NCBI GenBank assembly: GCA_050299175.1
Contig: JBNKVM010000023.1
Location: 1-64,000 of the forward strand
Reading direction: 5' to 3'
DNA from: JAPHTQ01 sp050299175
GTDB lineage: Bacteria; Pseudomonadota; Gammaproteobacteria; Thiohalomonadales; Thiohalomonadaceae
Length of the DNA: 64,000 nucleotides
The notes under the pieces: generated by a model
Told to the model about the DNA's origin: nothing
Seen by the model: only the letters and a program-made list of their open reading frames with translations
The model's database searches: none
Shown here: positions 1 to 8,174 of the stretch, piece after piece
Position numbering within the stretch: position 1 is the first letter of the stretch
How the letters are laid out: each line of letters begins with the position of its first letter
Made by a program: the position numbers and the translations under genes

Positions 1-134
1 CTGGCCCGGGCTGCACGAGGAGATGCTACCGGGTGGTCTGATGCTCAAATAGGTTCGCCCAGAGCTTGTCTTCGCCGTCATGGCAACCGGCAGGGTGGAG
101 CCCTGCCCCATCGAATCCAAGCTGAGAATACGCC
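1..134. other. Window-edge non-coding stretch with a short hairpin
   Basis: No complete gene is visible. On the plus strand one frame runs open from the window edge to a TAG at 50-52, so it may hold the last 16 codons of a gene that starts outside the window; this is too short to identify. A perfect 7-bp inverted repeat with a 5-base loop lies at 89-107 (GGCAGGG / CCCTGCC). It lies downstream of the minus-strand hydrogenase operon and of any plus-strand gene ending at 52. It has no T-run, so it is a hairpin rather than a convincing intrinsic terminator. Confidence 0.3.
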
Positions 135-554
135 TTACATAAGGGATCGAATCAGATCTTCCAGCCCCTCTCTATCGAGCGCCGGAGCGACCGAGAGGTC
201 CCTTCCTGAATGAATCCCGACCAGTTGCAGGCAATCGGGCAATTGATCGAGCTGTCTCGCCAGATCGATGGCTTGCGCCACACCGAACCCGTGGCAGGAG
301 ATCCCCGGCGAGAGTTGCTGAAGCTGTTGCGGATCGAGCAGGCTGACACATCCCGGTTCTGACTCGTAGGCAATCGCGTCGATCAGAATGAGCTGTTCGG
401 CGTCTTCGAAGTAGGCCAGCAAGCCACTGCCGGGGCGATCGAGCTTGATCAGTTCACAGCTATCGAGGGAGAGCCCGGCAAGATGATCGACCGCATCCCA
501 GGCCAGGCGATCGGCGCCGAAGGGGGAGCCGACCCCGAGAATCCGTGTCATCAC
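135..554 (-). CDS. Hydrogenase maturation protease (group 3-type)
   Basis: A 139-residue member of the HybD/HyaD/HoxW endopeptidase family. These proteases remove the C-terminal tail of the [NiFe] large subunit after nickel is inserted. The N-terminal strand and loop read GVGSPFGADR, the family position that supplies a nickel-sensing acidic residue; an aspartate lies later in LILIDAIAYESEPG and a conserved histidine in SCHGFG. Length fits the family (about 140-170 residues). It is the last gene of the group 3b operon and its ATG overlaps the stop of the large-subunit gene by 4 bp. Its obvious substrate is therefore the adjacent HydA, which ends in DPCISCATH plus 8 residues. The paralogue at 16081-16554 serves the other hydrogenase. 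Confidence 0.88.
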   Translation of the reverse strand: MMTRILGVGSPFGADRLAWDAVDHLAGLSLDSCELIKLDRPGSGLLAYFEDAEQLILIDAIAYESEPGCVSLLDPQQLQQLSPGISCHGFGVAQAIDLARQLDQLPDCLQLVGIHSGRDLSVAPALDREGLEDLIRSLM

Positions 555-1873
555 CGCCGCAGGTCGAGCTTGAGGAAGTGCGTGGCGCAGGAGATACAGG
601 GATCGTAGTTACGGATCACCTGTTCACCACGAAAGCGCAATTCATCATCCGTGCAATCAAGTCCTCGACATTCCAGTGACTGTTTCAGATCTTCTTCGAT
701 ACGCGCCTGATTCTGACTGGTGGGCGGGGTGATGGTCGCCTTGAGCACATTACCCTGCTCATCCATTTCATAACGGTGCCAGAGAATCCCGCGCGGCGCC
801 TCGGTGCAACCAAAACCGATCCCCGCTTTCGGCGTCACCGCCACATGTGGCATATCGGTCGGCTCATAGTTTTCCAACAGGCGAATCGCTTCCAAAATGC
901 AGTAGTGCAATTCCGCGGCACGGGCCAGTGCACTATGGAACATATTCTTGCTGGGGAATTCGATACCGCTGCGCTTGAGGTCATCCTGCACCATCTGCGG
1001 TAGCTGTTTAAAGTTAAGATTCACCCGCGCCAGTGGACCGACCAGATAGGGGATACCCGCCTCGCCTTCGCGATAACCGCCGGGGAAATAGCGACCATGC
1101 AGTGCCGTAGAGTGTGGCACGTGAATTTCGCGGAAATAGTCGTGATATTCACTGATAGAAATATCGAGTCCGTCACTGCTAACCAGGCGCCCTTCATTGA
1201 ACGGGTATTCGTCGGGGTGACGCATGGCAACACTGACAAACTCCTGCTCATCGTCGGGCAGTGGTAGCGAGGCAACCCAATCCACCAGCGATTCGACCAT
1301 CGGCAATGCTTCACGGCACTCATCCAACAGCGTGCGCATGGTCTTCCGATCAGGCGAATGATAGAAACCGCCGACCAGCGCACCGACCGGGTGTACCGAA
1401 CGACCACCGAGCGCACGTAGAATTTTGTTACCCAATGCCTGCAGGCGCAGACCGCGCTTCACCTCTTCAGGATGTGTGCCTGCCATCTCGATAGCGTTAC
1501 CGCAACCGAGAAAGTCGGGAGCTGCCAACAGATGGATGTGCAGTGCGTGGGATTCGATCCATTCGCCACAATAGAACAGACGGCGCATGCTGCGTACCCA
1601 CGGTCCGGGGTTTACATCGAAAATCGATTCGATGGCGTGGCTGGAACTCATCTGGTAGGCCACCGGGCAGATACCGCAGATACGCGCGACGATGTCAGGC
1701 ACCTCCTGATAACTACGACCCTCTAGAAACTTTTCGAACAGACGAGGCGGTTCGAAGATGCGTAGTTGCACTCGTTCAATACGACCATCGCGCACGTCGA
1801 GATCCAGCGCCCCCTCCCCTTCAACCCGGGTCAGCACAGGCACCTTGATGTGAAGTTCCCTGCGCTCGCTCAT
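551..1873 (-). CDS. hydA: Group 3b-type [NiFe] hydrogenase large (alpha) subunit
   Basis: A 440-residue catalytic subunit carrying the Ni-Fe(CN)2CO site. The N-terminal ligand motif RICGICPVAYQ gives C66 and C69, and the C-terminal motif DPCISCATH gives C426 and C429. Eight residues follow H432, the expected protease cleavage point. There is no signal peptide, so it acts in the cytoplasm. It overlaps the small-subunit gene by 4 bp upstream and the protease gene by 4 bp downstream. With HydB, HydG and HydD it makes the four-subunit NAD(P)H-linked, sulfhydrogenase-like enzyme known from Pyrococcus and many bacteria, which can evolve or oxidise H2 and in some cases reduces sulfur to H2S. Group assignment rests on operon composition as much as on sequence. 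Confidence 0.92.
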   Translation of the reverse strand: MSERRELHIKVPVLTRVEGEGALDLDVRDGRIERVQLRIFEPPRLFEKFLEGRSYQEVPDIVARICGICPVAYQMSSSHAIESIFDVNPGPWVRSMRRLFYCGEWIESHALHIHLLAAPDFLGCGNAIEMAGTHPEEVKRGLRLQALGNKILRALGGRSVHPVGALVGGFYHSPDRKTMRTLLDECREALPMVESLVDWVASLPLPDDEQEFVSVAMRHPDEYPFNEGRLVSSDGLDISISEYHDYFREIHVPHSTALHGRYFPGGYREGEAGIPYLVGPLARVNLNFKQLPQMVQDDLKRSGIEFPSKNMFHSALARAAELHYCILEAIRLLENYEPTDMPHVAVTPKAGIGFGCTEAPRGILWHRYEMDEQGNVLKATITPPTSQNQARIEEDLKQSLECRGLDCTDDELRFRGEQVIRNYDPCISCATHFLKLDLRR

Positions 1874-2649
1874 CGTTTTTTATCCCGCCACTTGAGCCCC
1901 TCGACATGGAATGCCGGGGCGCGATTGTTGATAAAGTGAAAACGCCGTGCGATATCGTCGGGCATCAGACCGAGTCCTTCGAAGCGATTGGCCAACGCCG
2001 ACGTGTTAGGTCGATCCGCCGGGCCATAACAGGCATAGCAACCGCGCTCGATCTCGGGACAGATGGCGCCGCAACCGTTACGGGTCACCGGCCCCATACA
2101 CGGTTCGCCGCTGGCCACGGTAACGCAGACATTCTGTTGTCGCTTGCACTCCAGACAGACCTTGTCCTGCTCCTGCACCGGCAACACACCGAACAACAAC
2201 GAACGCACTGCTCCCAACACCTGTTTACCGTTCACCGGACATCCCCACAGTTCCAGGTCTACCTTGACGTGTTCGCTGATCGGCACCGAGTCGGCCAACA
2301 GACTGATCGCCTTGGGCTGGGCATAGATATCCTTAATCCACTGTTTGTGGTCATGCATATTGCGCAACGCCTGCAATCCGCCGGCGGTGGCACAGGCGCC
2401 GATGGTGACGAGAAAGCGGCTGTTCTCGCGAATATCGTGAATGCGCTGCTTCTCCTCCGGGGTGCTGATGCTGCCTTCGATAAAGGCAACATCGACCAGT
2501 GTGTCCTCGCAATAGAAACCGGCCTCGGCAAAATGGACGATGTCGACCAGTTCGGTAAGGGTGATCAGCGCCTCGCCCGCATTGAGAAAGGCGAGCTGGC
2601 AACCATCGCAGGAGGAGAACTTGTGTACCGCGACCTTGGGCTTGACCAT
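1870..2649 (-). CDS. hydD: Group 3b-type [NiFe] hydrogenase small (delta) subunit
   Basis: A 259-residue small subunit that passes electrons from the NiFe site through iron-sulfur clusters. The proximal-cluster motif CDGCQ lies at 14-18 (C14, C17), followed by IGACATAGG. A C-terminal Cys-rich stretch includes GEPCMGPVTRNGCG and GCYACYG. The reading frame extends about 98 codons further upstream, but the extension is low-complexity sequence read across hydG. The ATG at 2649 shares one base with the hydG stop (TGATG) and is preceded by a purine-rich stretch, so I placed the start there. There is no Tat signal, unlike the group 1 small subunit at 14580-15665, which agrees with a cytoplasmic enzyme. 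Confidence 0.92.
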   Translation of the reverse strand: MVKPKVAVHKFSSCDGCQLAFLNAGEALITLTELVDIVHFAEAGFYCEDTLVDVAFIEGSISTPEEKQRIHDIRENSRFLVTIGACATAGGLQALRNMHDHKQWIKDIYAQPKAISLLADSVPISEHVKVDLELWGCPVNGKQVLGAVRSLLFGVLPVQEQDKVCLECKRQQNVCVTVASGEPCMGPVTRNGCGAICPEIERGCYACYGPADRPNTSALANRFEGLGLMPDDIARRFHFINNRAPAFHVEGLKWRDKKR

Positions 2650-3485
2650 CAGAACCCCCTCACGCCGAGCAGCGGCTTGATCTTGGTATAGTTGAATACC
2701 GGGCCATCCTTGCAGACGAAGTGGCCGCCGTGCTGGCAGTGGCCGCACTTGCCTGCACCGCACTGCATATTGCGCTCCATGCTTAGCCAGACCCGGTCTT
2801 CCGGCACGCTGCGACGGCTGGTCAGCTCTTTCGCCACCGCCACCATCATTCCCTCGGGACCACACATCATCACCGCGCTTTTCTGCGGCTCGATGTTGGC
2901 CTTGTCCAACAACACGGAAATATTCCCCACATGCCACGGCCACAGTGGTCCGCCCTCATCCGCAGCGAGCAGCACCTGGGTATCGGGCATTTTGCTCCAC
3001 TCCTGATAGCGGTTACGCCAAATCAGATCGTCGGCATGCTTCACCCCCTGCATGATGATCAGGCGGTTGTAATGCTCGCGGCGCCGCAATACGTAGTTGA
3101 TCACCGACACCACCGGTGCGCAGCCGAGACCGCCCGTGGCAATCACCACGTCCTGTCCCTCCGACTCCCGCATCGGCCAGCCGCGACCGTAGGGACCGCG
3201 CACACCGAGACGATCACCCACTCGCAGTCGGGCCAGGGCGTTGGTCACCCTACCCACAGCGCGAATGGTGTGGTCATACATGTGTTCATCCTGCGGGTCG
3301 GAGACGATGGAGATGGCCACCTCACCGACGCCATAGAGATAGAGCATGTTGAACTGCCCCGGCTCGAAGCTGTAGGCGGCATGCACCTGCGGATCGGTAA
3401 AGCGCAGACGCAGGGTGAAGATATTGGGGGTCTCCTGAATCCGTTCGACGATCTGCGCCTCATAGAGCTGCCGATTACCGTTCAT
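2649..3485 (-). CDS. hydG: Hydrogenase FAD/NAD(P)-binding (gamma) subunit
   Basis: A 278-residue ferredoxin-NADP reductase-like subunit. An FAD-binding barrel (about residues 5-100) contains YSFEPGQFNMLYLYGVGE. A nucleotide-binding half follows with IATGGLGCAPV and MMCGPEGMM. The C-terminal CGAGKCGHCQHG plus a further Cys in FVCKDGP form the 2Fe-2S ligands typical of the dihydroorotate dehydrogenase electron-transfer subunit family. It exchanges electrons between NAD(P)H and the iron-sulfur chain of HydB and HydD. The ATG overlaps the hydB stop by 4 bp. It should not be confused with the unrelated [FeFe] maturase also called HydG. Confidence 0.9.
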   Translation of the reverse strand: MNGNRQLYEAQIVERIQETPNIFTLRLRFTDPQVHAAYSFEPGQFNMLYLYGVGEVAISIVSDPQDEHMYDHTIRAVGRVTNALARLRVGDRLGVRGPYGRGWPMRESEGQDVVIATGGLGCAPVVSVINYVLRRREHYNRLIIMQGVKHADDLIWRNRYQEWSKMPDTQVLLAADEGGPLWPWHVGNISVLLDKANIEPQKSAVMMCGPEGMMVAVAKELTSRRSVPEDRVWLSMERNMQCGAGKCGHCQHGGHFVCKDGPVFNYTKIKPLLGVRGF

Positions 3486-4579
3486 TGGTCACCTCCGCAG
3501 ATCGCTGTTGCCTCTTCGGTGATATCGATACCCACCGGGCACCAGCTGATACAGCGGCCACAACCGACACAACCGGAACGGCCGAACTGTTCGTGCCAGC
3601 TACCCAGCTTGTGAGTCAGCCACTGGCGATAACGCTGTGGCGTTTCGGCACGGATCACCAGACCATGGATGTAACTATGGTTGGCACTGAAGCAGGAATC
3701 CCACTGGCGGATATGCTCGCTGGCGCTGCCGTCCAGCGCTGGAACCTCCTGTTCACCGTGACAGAAGCAGGTAGGACAGACCGAGGTGCAACTACCGCAG
3801 GCAAGGCAGCGGCTACCGACCTCCTGCCAGCGCGGATGCTCCAGATTGGCGAACAGCGGCTCACGCAGGTTTTGTGACGGCAAGGTACGCTGCTGCATCG
3901 CAGCGAGATGACTCTGTTCACTGGCCGCCAGCCACTGGGTCTCATCCGCCGGACGCAGCCCCATCTGCTGGCAGATCGCTTCACCGTTAGTGCTACCAGC
4001 CCGAAGCAGAAAACCGTCGTCCAGCTCGTCCAGGAGCAGGTCATAGCCCTGCTCTGCCGCCGGACCGTCACCGGTACTGGCGCAAAAACAGGTCGCGGCC
4101 GGGTGGCTGCAGTTGACGGCGATGAGCAGCATATTCTCCCGCCGTGCCGCGTAGTGGGCATCCGGGGTGTCACCGAGGAAGTGTTGATCGTGGAGCGCCA
4201 GCGCGGCGAGGTCGCAAGCGCGCACGCCGATGACCGCCAACGGCGGCCCTTCAGGCAATGGCGTAGAGAAACCGAGCTCTCCCTCTTCGCTGCGACTGGC
4301 CCGCCAGAGGGTTTCATAGGGAGAAAACAGATAGGGCTTAAGTGCCTGCGGGCCGTTGGCCCAGGCGAAGGCGCGGGGATGGTCATCCTGCAGCAGGCGG
4401 TATTCGCCCGGGGCCTGAGTCTGGCTCATCCCCCAGGGCAACTCCTCTGCAGTTTCCAGATCACGATACTGGATAGCTCCATGCAGCGCCTGTGGGCCGA
4501 TGGTGCGGTACCCCGACTGCTGCAACAACTGCAACAATTCGTTCAATTGCCAGTGGGGTAAAAACAGGTTGTCACTCAT
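3482..4579 (-). CDS. hydB: Hydrogenase 4Fe-4S (beta) subunit
   Basis: A 365-residue iron-sulfur subunit. Two clusters of Cys ligands lie in the C-terminal third: CLACGSCTSVCPTCFC and, near the end, CVGCGRCISWCPVGI. The N-terminal part carries the HydB/AsrA-type domain with a CxxCFCxS-like stretch (HPAATCFCASTGDGP). AsrA of anaerobic sulfite reductase is related and is the main alternative, but the three downstream genes are unmistakably hydrogenase subunits. It is the first of five tightly overlapping genes. A 135-bp gap separates it from the upstream HupH_C-type gene, so a promoter could lie there or the two could be co-transcribed. Confidence 0.9.
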   Translation of the reverse strand: MSDNLFLPHWQLNELLQLLQQSGYRTIGPQALHGAIQYRDLETAEELPWGMSQTQAPGEYRLLQDDHPRAFAWANGPQALKPYLFSPYETLWRASRSEEGELGFSTPLPEGPPLAVIGVRACDLAALALHDQHFLGDTPDAHYAARRENMLLIAVNCSHPAATCFCASTGDGPAAEQGYDLLLDELDDGFLLRAGSTNGEAICQQMGLRPADETQWLAASEQSHLAAMQQRTLPSQNLREPLFANLEHPRWQEVGSRCLACGSCTSVCPTCFCHGEQEVPALDGSASEHIRQWDSCFSANHSYIHGLVIRAETPQRYRQWLTHKLGSWHEQFGRSGCVGCGRCISWCPVGIDITEEATAICGGDQ

Positions 4580-4714
4580 GGCTACCGTCCCTGGACGCCT
4601 TTATTATCGCTATTATCAAAACCGCTCTCATCCGCTCCACCCAGGGGGCCTGACTCCGACATGAGGTAAAGTCTAGACGCTGGCCGTGGTAATGGAAGGG
4701 CTGCGTTTCATCTC

Positions 4715-5155
4715 CTAATTACGCCGTTTGCGCATCATCTGCGCCTCAAACAGGCGTGCTTTGAGCGCCTCCCGCCCCTCGCGCACGTCTTCCCCGGCGG
4801 CAATCAACGCTTCGGGGCAGTAGTTGACCTCGATAAACTCGCCGATGACATGCTCCATGCCATCCAGGTGACGTACCCACCAGACCCCGGGAATCCCGGT
4901 GGAGCTGATCTGGCTGTGTCCGTAGTCGAAGGTCTCCGCACGGGTACCGTTCTCACCCAGCACTTCTGCCAGCCGTACCTGCTCTTCCAGGCCGAGATTG
5001 AGCTGGCTCAGATCGATATGTCCTGGTTCATCCTCTTTCAGCAGGGTATCCAGCATTGCCACAACACGCTGCAACACCTCACTCACCGCATCCCCGTCAT
5101 TCGGGTGCTGAGTAACATTCAGCAAGTGGGCATCGCCAGTGTCATCGTCCATCAT
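4715..5155 (-). CDS. HupH_C-type hydrogenase expression/formation protein
   Basis: A 146-residue protein that matches the C-terminal domain of HupH/HyaF hydrogenase accessory proteins. The recognisable core is ISSTGIPGVWWVRH, then GEFIEVNYCPEAL and a charged C-terminus. HupH/HyaF proteins assist assembly of the small subunit and its iron-sulfur clusters in uptake hydrogenases. This stand-alone version lacks the N-terminal half of HupH. It lies directly upstream of the group 3b operon on the same strand and is a paralogue of the protein at 15668-16084 in the group 1e operon. A GGCGGAG ribosome-binding site sits 3 bases before the ATG. Which hydrogenase it serves is inferred from position. Confidence 0.72.
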   Translation of the reverse strand: MMDDDTGDAHLLNVTQHPNDGDAVSEVLQRVVAMLDTLLKEDEPGHIDLSQLNLGLEEQVRLAEVLGENGTRAETFDYGHSQISSTGIPGVWWVRHLDGMEHVIGEFIEVNYCPEALIAAGEDVREGREALKARLFEAQMMRKRRN

Positions 5156-5197
5156 AAACTCCGCCTGTCAATTAAAGATTTACATAGTTTGGCTTTC

Positions 5198-5227
5198 TTA
5201 ACACTCAAGATACATTGTGACTATACT
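5198..5227 (+). promoter_or_regulatory. Candidate sigma-70 promoter of the orphan response regulator
   Basis: TTAACA at 5198-5203 and TATACT at 5222-5227 are separated by 18 bp, which predicts transcription from about 5234. The GTG start of the regulator lies at 5264 behind AAGGAA. The site is in the divergent region shared with the minus-strand hydrogenase-associated gene. Confidence 0.5.
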
Positions 5228-5263
5228 TCTGAGGTATGCCACACAGGAACAAGGAATGCTTCC

Positions 5264-5965
5264 GTGAAAATAGCCTTTGTCGAAGATGACCCAATTCAAC
5301 GCAAACCCGTCTGTGCCTGGATAGAAGACGCAGGCCACCGCTGCATCAGTTTCGATACCTGCCAGTCCTATCTGGACGAGGTCCGTGACAGCAATGGCTT
5401 TGATCTCCTGCTGCTCGACTGGGGCATGCCCGATCTGAGCGGACTGGAGTTGCTACGCATCCTGCGAAGTGATTTGGGCCAAAACCTGCCCGTCATGTTC
5501 CTGACCTGCCGCGATGACGAGGAGGATATCGTCACCGCACTGAAAAACGGCGCCGACGACTATCTGGTCAAACCACCCCGCCACAGGGAACTGCTGGCAC
5601 GTATCGACGCACTCTCACGACGCCGCACCCGACCGCAGGGCAAGGCCACCAAGCTACGCTTCGGTCCCTTTGAACTGGATACCCACAGCCGCCAGTTGCG
5701 TAAAAACGGTGAACTGTTGAACCTGACACAGAAGGAGTTCAGCCTGGCTCAATACCTGCTGAACAATCTGGGGCAAATCATCACCCGCCAGGAACTGCTG
5801 GAGAAAGTCTGGCGCCAATCGGCCAATATCAATACCCGCACCGTGGACACCCACATCAGCCGTCTGCGCAAGAAACTGGATCTCATCCCCGAATTCGGCT
5901 GGCAGTTGACCGCCGTCTATCAGTACGGCTACCGCCTCGACTGGCTGGAGCAGGAACCGCTCTAA
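5264..5965 (+). CDS. OmpR/PhoB-family response regulator (orphan)
   Basis: A 233-residue two-domain regulator. The receiver (about 1-120) has the acidic pair in FVEDDP, phospho-acceptor D52 in LLDWGMPD, and the conserved Lys in DDYLVKPP. A winged-helix DNA-binding domain fills about 135-230, with TRTVDTHISRLRKKL as recognition helix. I chose the GTG at 5264, which has AAGGAA seven bases upstream; longer in-frame extensions run through the opposite-strand gene and look non-coding. No histidine kinase lies next to it. It is divergent from the group 3b hydrogenase operon, so control of that operon is a reasonable guess. Its stop abuts the stop of the convergent channel gene with no spacer. Confidence 0.88.
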   Translation: MKIAFVEDDPIQRKPVCAWIEDAGHRCISFDTCQSYLDEVRDSNGFDLLLLDWGMPDLSGLELLRILRSDLGQNLPVMFLTCRDDEEDIVTALKNGADDYLVKPPRHRELLARIDALSRRRTRPQGKATKLRFGPFELDTHSRQLRKNGELLNLTQKEFSLAQYLLNNLGQIITRQELLEKVWRQSANINTRTVDTHISRLRKKLDLIPEFGWQLTAVYQYGYRLDWLEQEPL

Positions 5966-7660
5966 TCAGGCGCGCTGACGGAACAGAAAGCGCCACAGAT
6001 AACCGGCCGGGTGCTCCTCGCCAGTCTGCACATAACGCAGCGCATTGATATTGCGCATCACCCACTTCATCCGCTGAAAGGCGTCGATGTGTCCGGCAAA
6101 CAGCAACATGTCCCCTTCCTCCAACTGCAACTCACAGGCGGGGAAAAGCATCTCCTCCTGTTTGCGCAGAATGAGTAACGGCAAGCAAGGCAGTCGCTCA
6201 TCGCGTTCCCGTGGGTCACGCAGCAACTCGTCCAGAGTGATCGCTGTACCTTCCTGTAACAGGCTGGTGATCGCCGGAGTGTGTTCCTCATCGATGGTGT
6301 AGTGCCAGATGTCGGGCACCTCTTCACCAATCACGGCGCTAAGGCGACTGATCTGTTCATTTGCCCAGTCATTGCTCTCACGCAAAATCAGGTGCAGGAA
6401 ATCGTCGAGTAGCGGCGTAGTCAGCATTGCCAGAATGTCACGGGCAATGATCTCGCTACGCTGCATCACCAGATCCAATAGCGCCGCCTGGAAAATATCC
6501 TGGTTATCGCGCTTATTCTGACGCGCCACCATAAACAGATCAGGATTGATCTCGCTGGCAGTCATGATGATGGAGAGGTTGTTGGCATCCTCATCGGTAC
6601 CCGCCACAATCCCCACGGCATGTGCCACATCGGCTTCCTGCAAGGTCTCGGCCTCGGTACCACGACCCACCACGCACACGCCGACGCAATCGGTCCCTTC
6701 CGGGTCAGCCTCGACGATTACCGTCTCGACCCCTTCCTGTTCCAGATGACTCTTTACCGCCTTGCCGAAGCGACCATAGCCGCAGAGTATCCATTTGCCG
6801 CATGGCGGATAGAGTGGGACAGGGAGCGGCGAACCGGGCACCCCGGTCAACCAGTCATAGAGTAGGTGGGTACCAGGGGAATGCAGGGCCATTGCCAGAC
6901 GGTTCGCAAAGGTATCGTAAGGATTAATGATCCGATCGGTACCAAAGGAGGCCATGTTCTTTTCCGCATCACCGGTCTCGGCGCGACAGATCACCTTGAT
7001 CCCAGGGTGGAGTAGCTTGGTGGTAATGGCAATTTTGAGATTGACCTGATCGTCGTCGGTCAATGCCACCACCCCGGCACAATACTTGTTGAGTAATCCG
7101 GCTTCTTTAAGCGTGGTCACCGTACTAGCATCGGCGCAAACACCAGGTACCGCGACGCGCAGAGTTTCCAGTTCCAGCTCGTTGATCCGTTCCTGATTGT
7201 GGTCCACCACCACACTGAGCATGTTGCGCTGAGCCATCGCCTTGACCAGCATGCTGCCAGTATCGCCGTAGCCGCAAACAATATAGAAAGGCTCACGCAT
7301 GCGGCGTACGCCACGGGCAAAGGCGTTCTCCACCACCGCCTGCTTGAATGCCGTGTCCTGCACCAGAGTGAGAATTTTACCGATGGCATAGAGCCAGGCG
7401 ACCACCGTGAGATAAACGGTCACTATCGTCCACATGCGTTGCGCATCGGTGAAAACGTAGGGTATTTCGCCAAAACCGATGGTGGTCGCCATGTAGCTGA
7501 CGAAATAGAAGGCATGGAAGAAATCCATGTGCCAGGGCTGCCCTGTATCATCGACACCAGGGATCAACACCAGGCCGAGGATCGATACCGCATAGGCGAT
7601 GATAATCACCACCAATGGCGCGCGCATGCGGCGCAGGATCAGGAAGATAACCTGATTCAT
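5966..7660 (-). CDS. Two-RCK potassium channel / TrkA-N domain protein
   Basis: A 564-residue ion channel protein. Two membrane helices (about 14-33 and 77-97) flank a pore loop with the filter-like TTIGFGE at 59-65. Two RCK modules follow. The first begins at about 127 with CGYGDTG, the second at about 290 with CGYGRFG; each has a Rossmann NAD/nucleotide site and a TrkA-C-like tail. The plan resembles two-RCK, MthK-like channels that gate potassium flux with ligands. The filter reads IGFGE where canonical K+ channels have VGYGD, so K+ selectivity is likely but not certain. It is followed upstream by a small membrane protein gene (7677-8060) only 16 bp away, probably in one operon. Confidence 0.83.
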   Translation of the reverse strand: MNQVIFLILRRMRAPLVVIIIAYAVSILGLVLIPGVDDTGQPWHMDFFHAFYFVSYMATTIGFGEIPYVFTDAQRMWTIVTVYLTVVAWLYAIGKILTLVQDTAFKQAVVENAFARGVRRMREPFYIVCGYGDTGSMLVKAMAQRNMLSVVVDHNQERINELELETLRVAVPGVCADASTVTTLKEAGLLNKYCAGVVALTDDDQVNLKIAITTKLLHPGIKVICRAETGDAEKNMASFGTDRIINPYDTFANRLAMALHSPGTHLLYDWLTGVPGSPLPVPLYPPCGKWILCGYGRFGKAVKSHLEQEGVETVIVEADPEGTDCVGVCVVGRGTEAETLQEADVAHAVGIVAGTDEDANNLSIIMTASEINPDLFMVARQNKRDNQDIFQAALLDLVMQRSEIIARDILAMLTTPLLDDFLHLILRESNDWANEQISRLSAVIGEEVPDIWHYTIDEEHTPAITSLLQEGTAITLDELLRDPRERDERLPCLPLLILRKQEEMLFPACELQLEEGDMLLFAGHIDAFQRMKWVMRNINALRYVQTGEEHPAGYLWRFLFRQRA

Positions 7661-7676
7661 GACAGTCTCACTGGCA

Positions 7677-8060
7677 TTAACGGCGGAGGTTTACCGTTTC
7701 GATGATCAACAGCACCACCGAAGTAATATTGGCTAATAGCGCACCGCCGGAAAGGGAGACGATACTGCCGACCGCTTCCGCATCCAGCCCGGTCTGGCCG
7801 ACATGCACCACGTAACCCCAGACGACCGCGGCGGCGATCAACTGCAGATCCGCCACCAGGGAGGTTGCAAGTAATACCGCGCCCATTTGCGAACGGTCAC
7901 CAAATTTAAGCACGGTGGCGATCAGGTTAACGACGATGGCAAAGAACAGCTCATAGACATTGTGGTGATCAGGATTCTCGAACTCACCGATAAAGAAACC
8001 GAAGTTGAGGGTCAGGGCCAGGACGATGAAAAAACCGAAGATGACCTTTTCCAGGTTCAT
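7677..8060 (-). CDS. Small integral membrane protein (DUF6394-like)
   Basis: A 127-residue hydrophobic protein with about four membrane helices (MNLEKVIFGFFIVLALTLNF at the start, NVYELFFAIVVNLIATVL, LLATSLVADLQLIAAAVVWG, ANITSVVLLIIETVNL). I think it belongs to the family labelled DUF6394, and no function is established. The ATG at 8060 has GGAGA five bases upstream and is preferred over an in-frame start 26 codons earlier. It lies immediately upstream of the potassium-channel gene and probably shares its transcript, so an accessory role for that channel is possible but unproven. Confidence 0.68.
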   Translation of the reverse strand: MNLEKVIFGFFIVLALTLNFGFFIGEFENPDHHNVYELFFAIVVNLIATVLKFGDRSQMGAVLLATSLVADLQLIAAAVVWGYVVHVGQTGLDAEAVGSIVSLSGGALLANITSVVLLIIETVNLRR

Positions 8061-8174
8061 TGTTTTCTCCAGATTGAGGTTTGCTGCAGCGAATAATCGC
8101 CATTCACAGGATTCATTGTAGGCAAGTCGCCGGGCCAAGGAAATGCGAAATCTTCCTCTCTCACAATGCCATAC

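Noticed and set aside
89..107. Hairpin at the left edge as an intrinsic terminator
   Set aside because: There is no T-run on either side; kept only as a hairpin note.
1906..2691. Plus-strand open frame of 261 codons
   Set aside because: It is opposite the group 3b small subunit gene, whose cluster motifs are clear on the minus strand.
4850..5263. N-terminal extension of the orphan response regulator
   Set aside because: The extension is complementary to the HupH_C-type gene and passes through the promoter; the receiver domain starts cleanly at the GTG at 5264.
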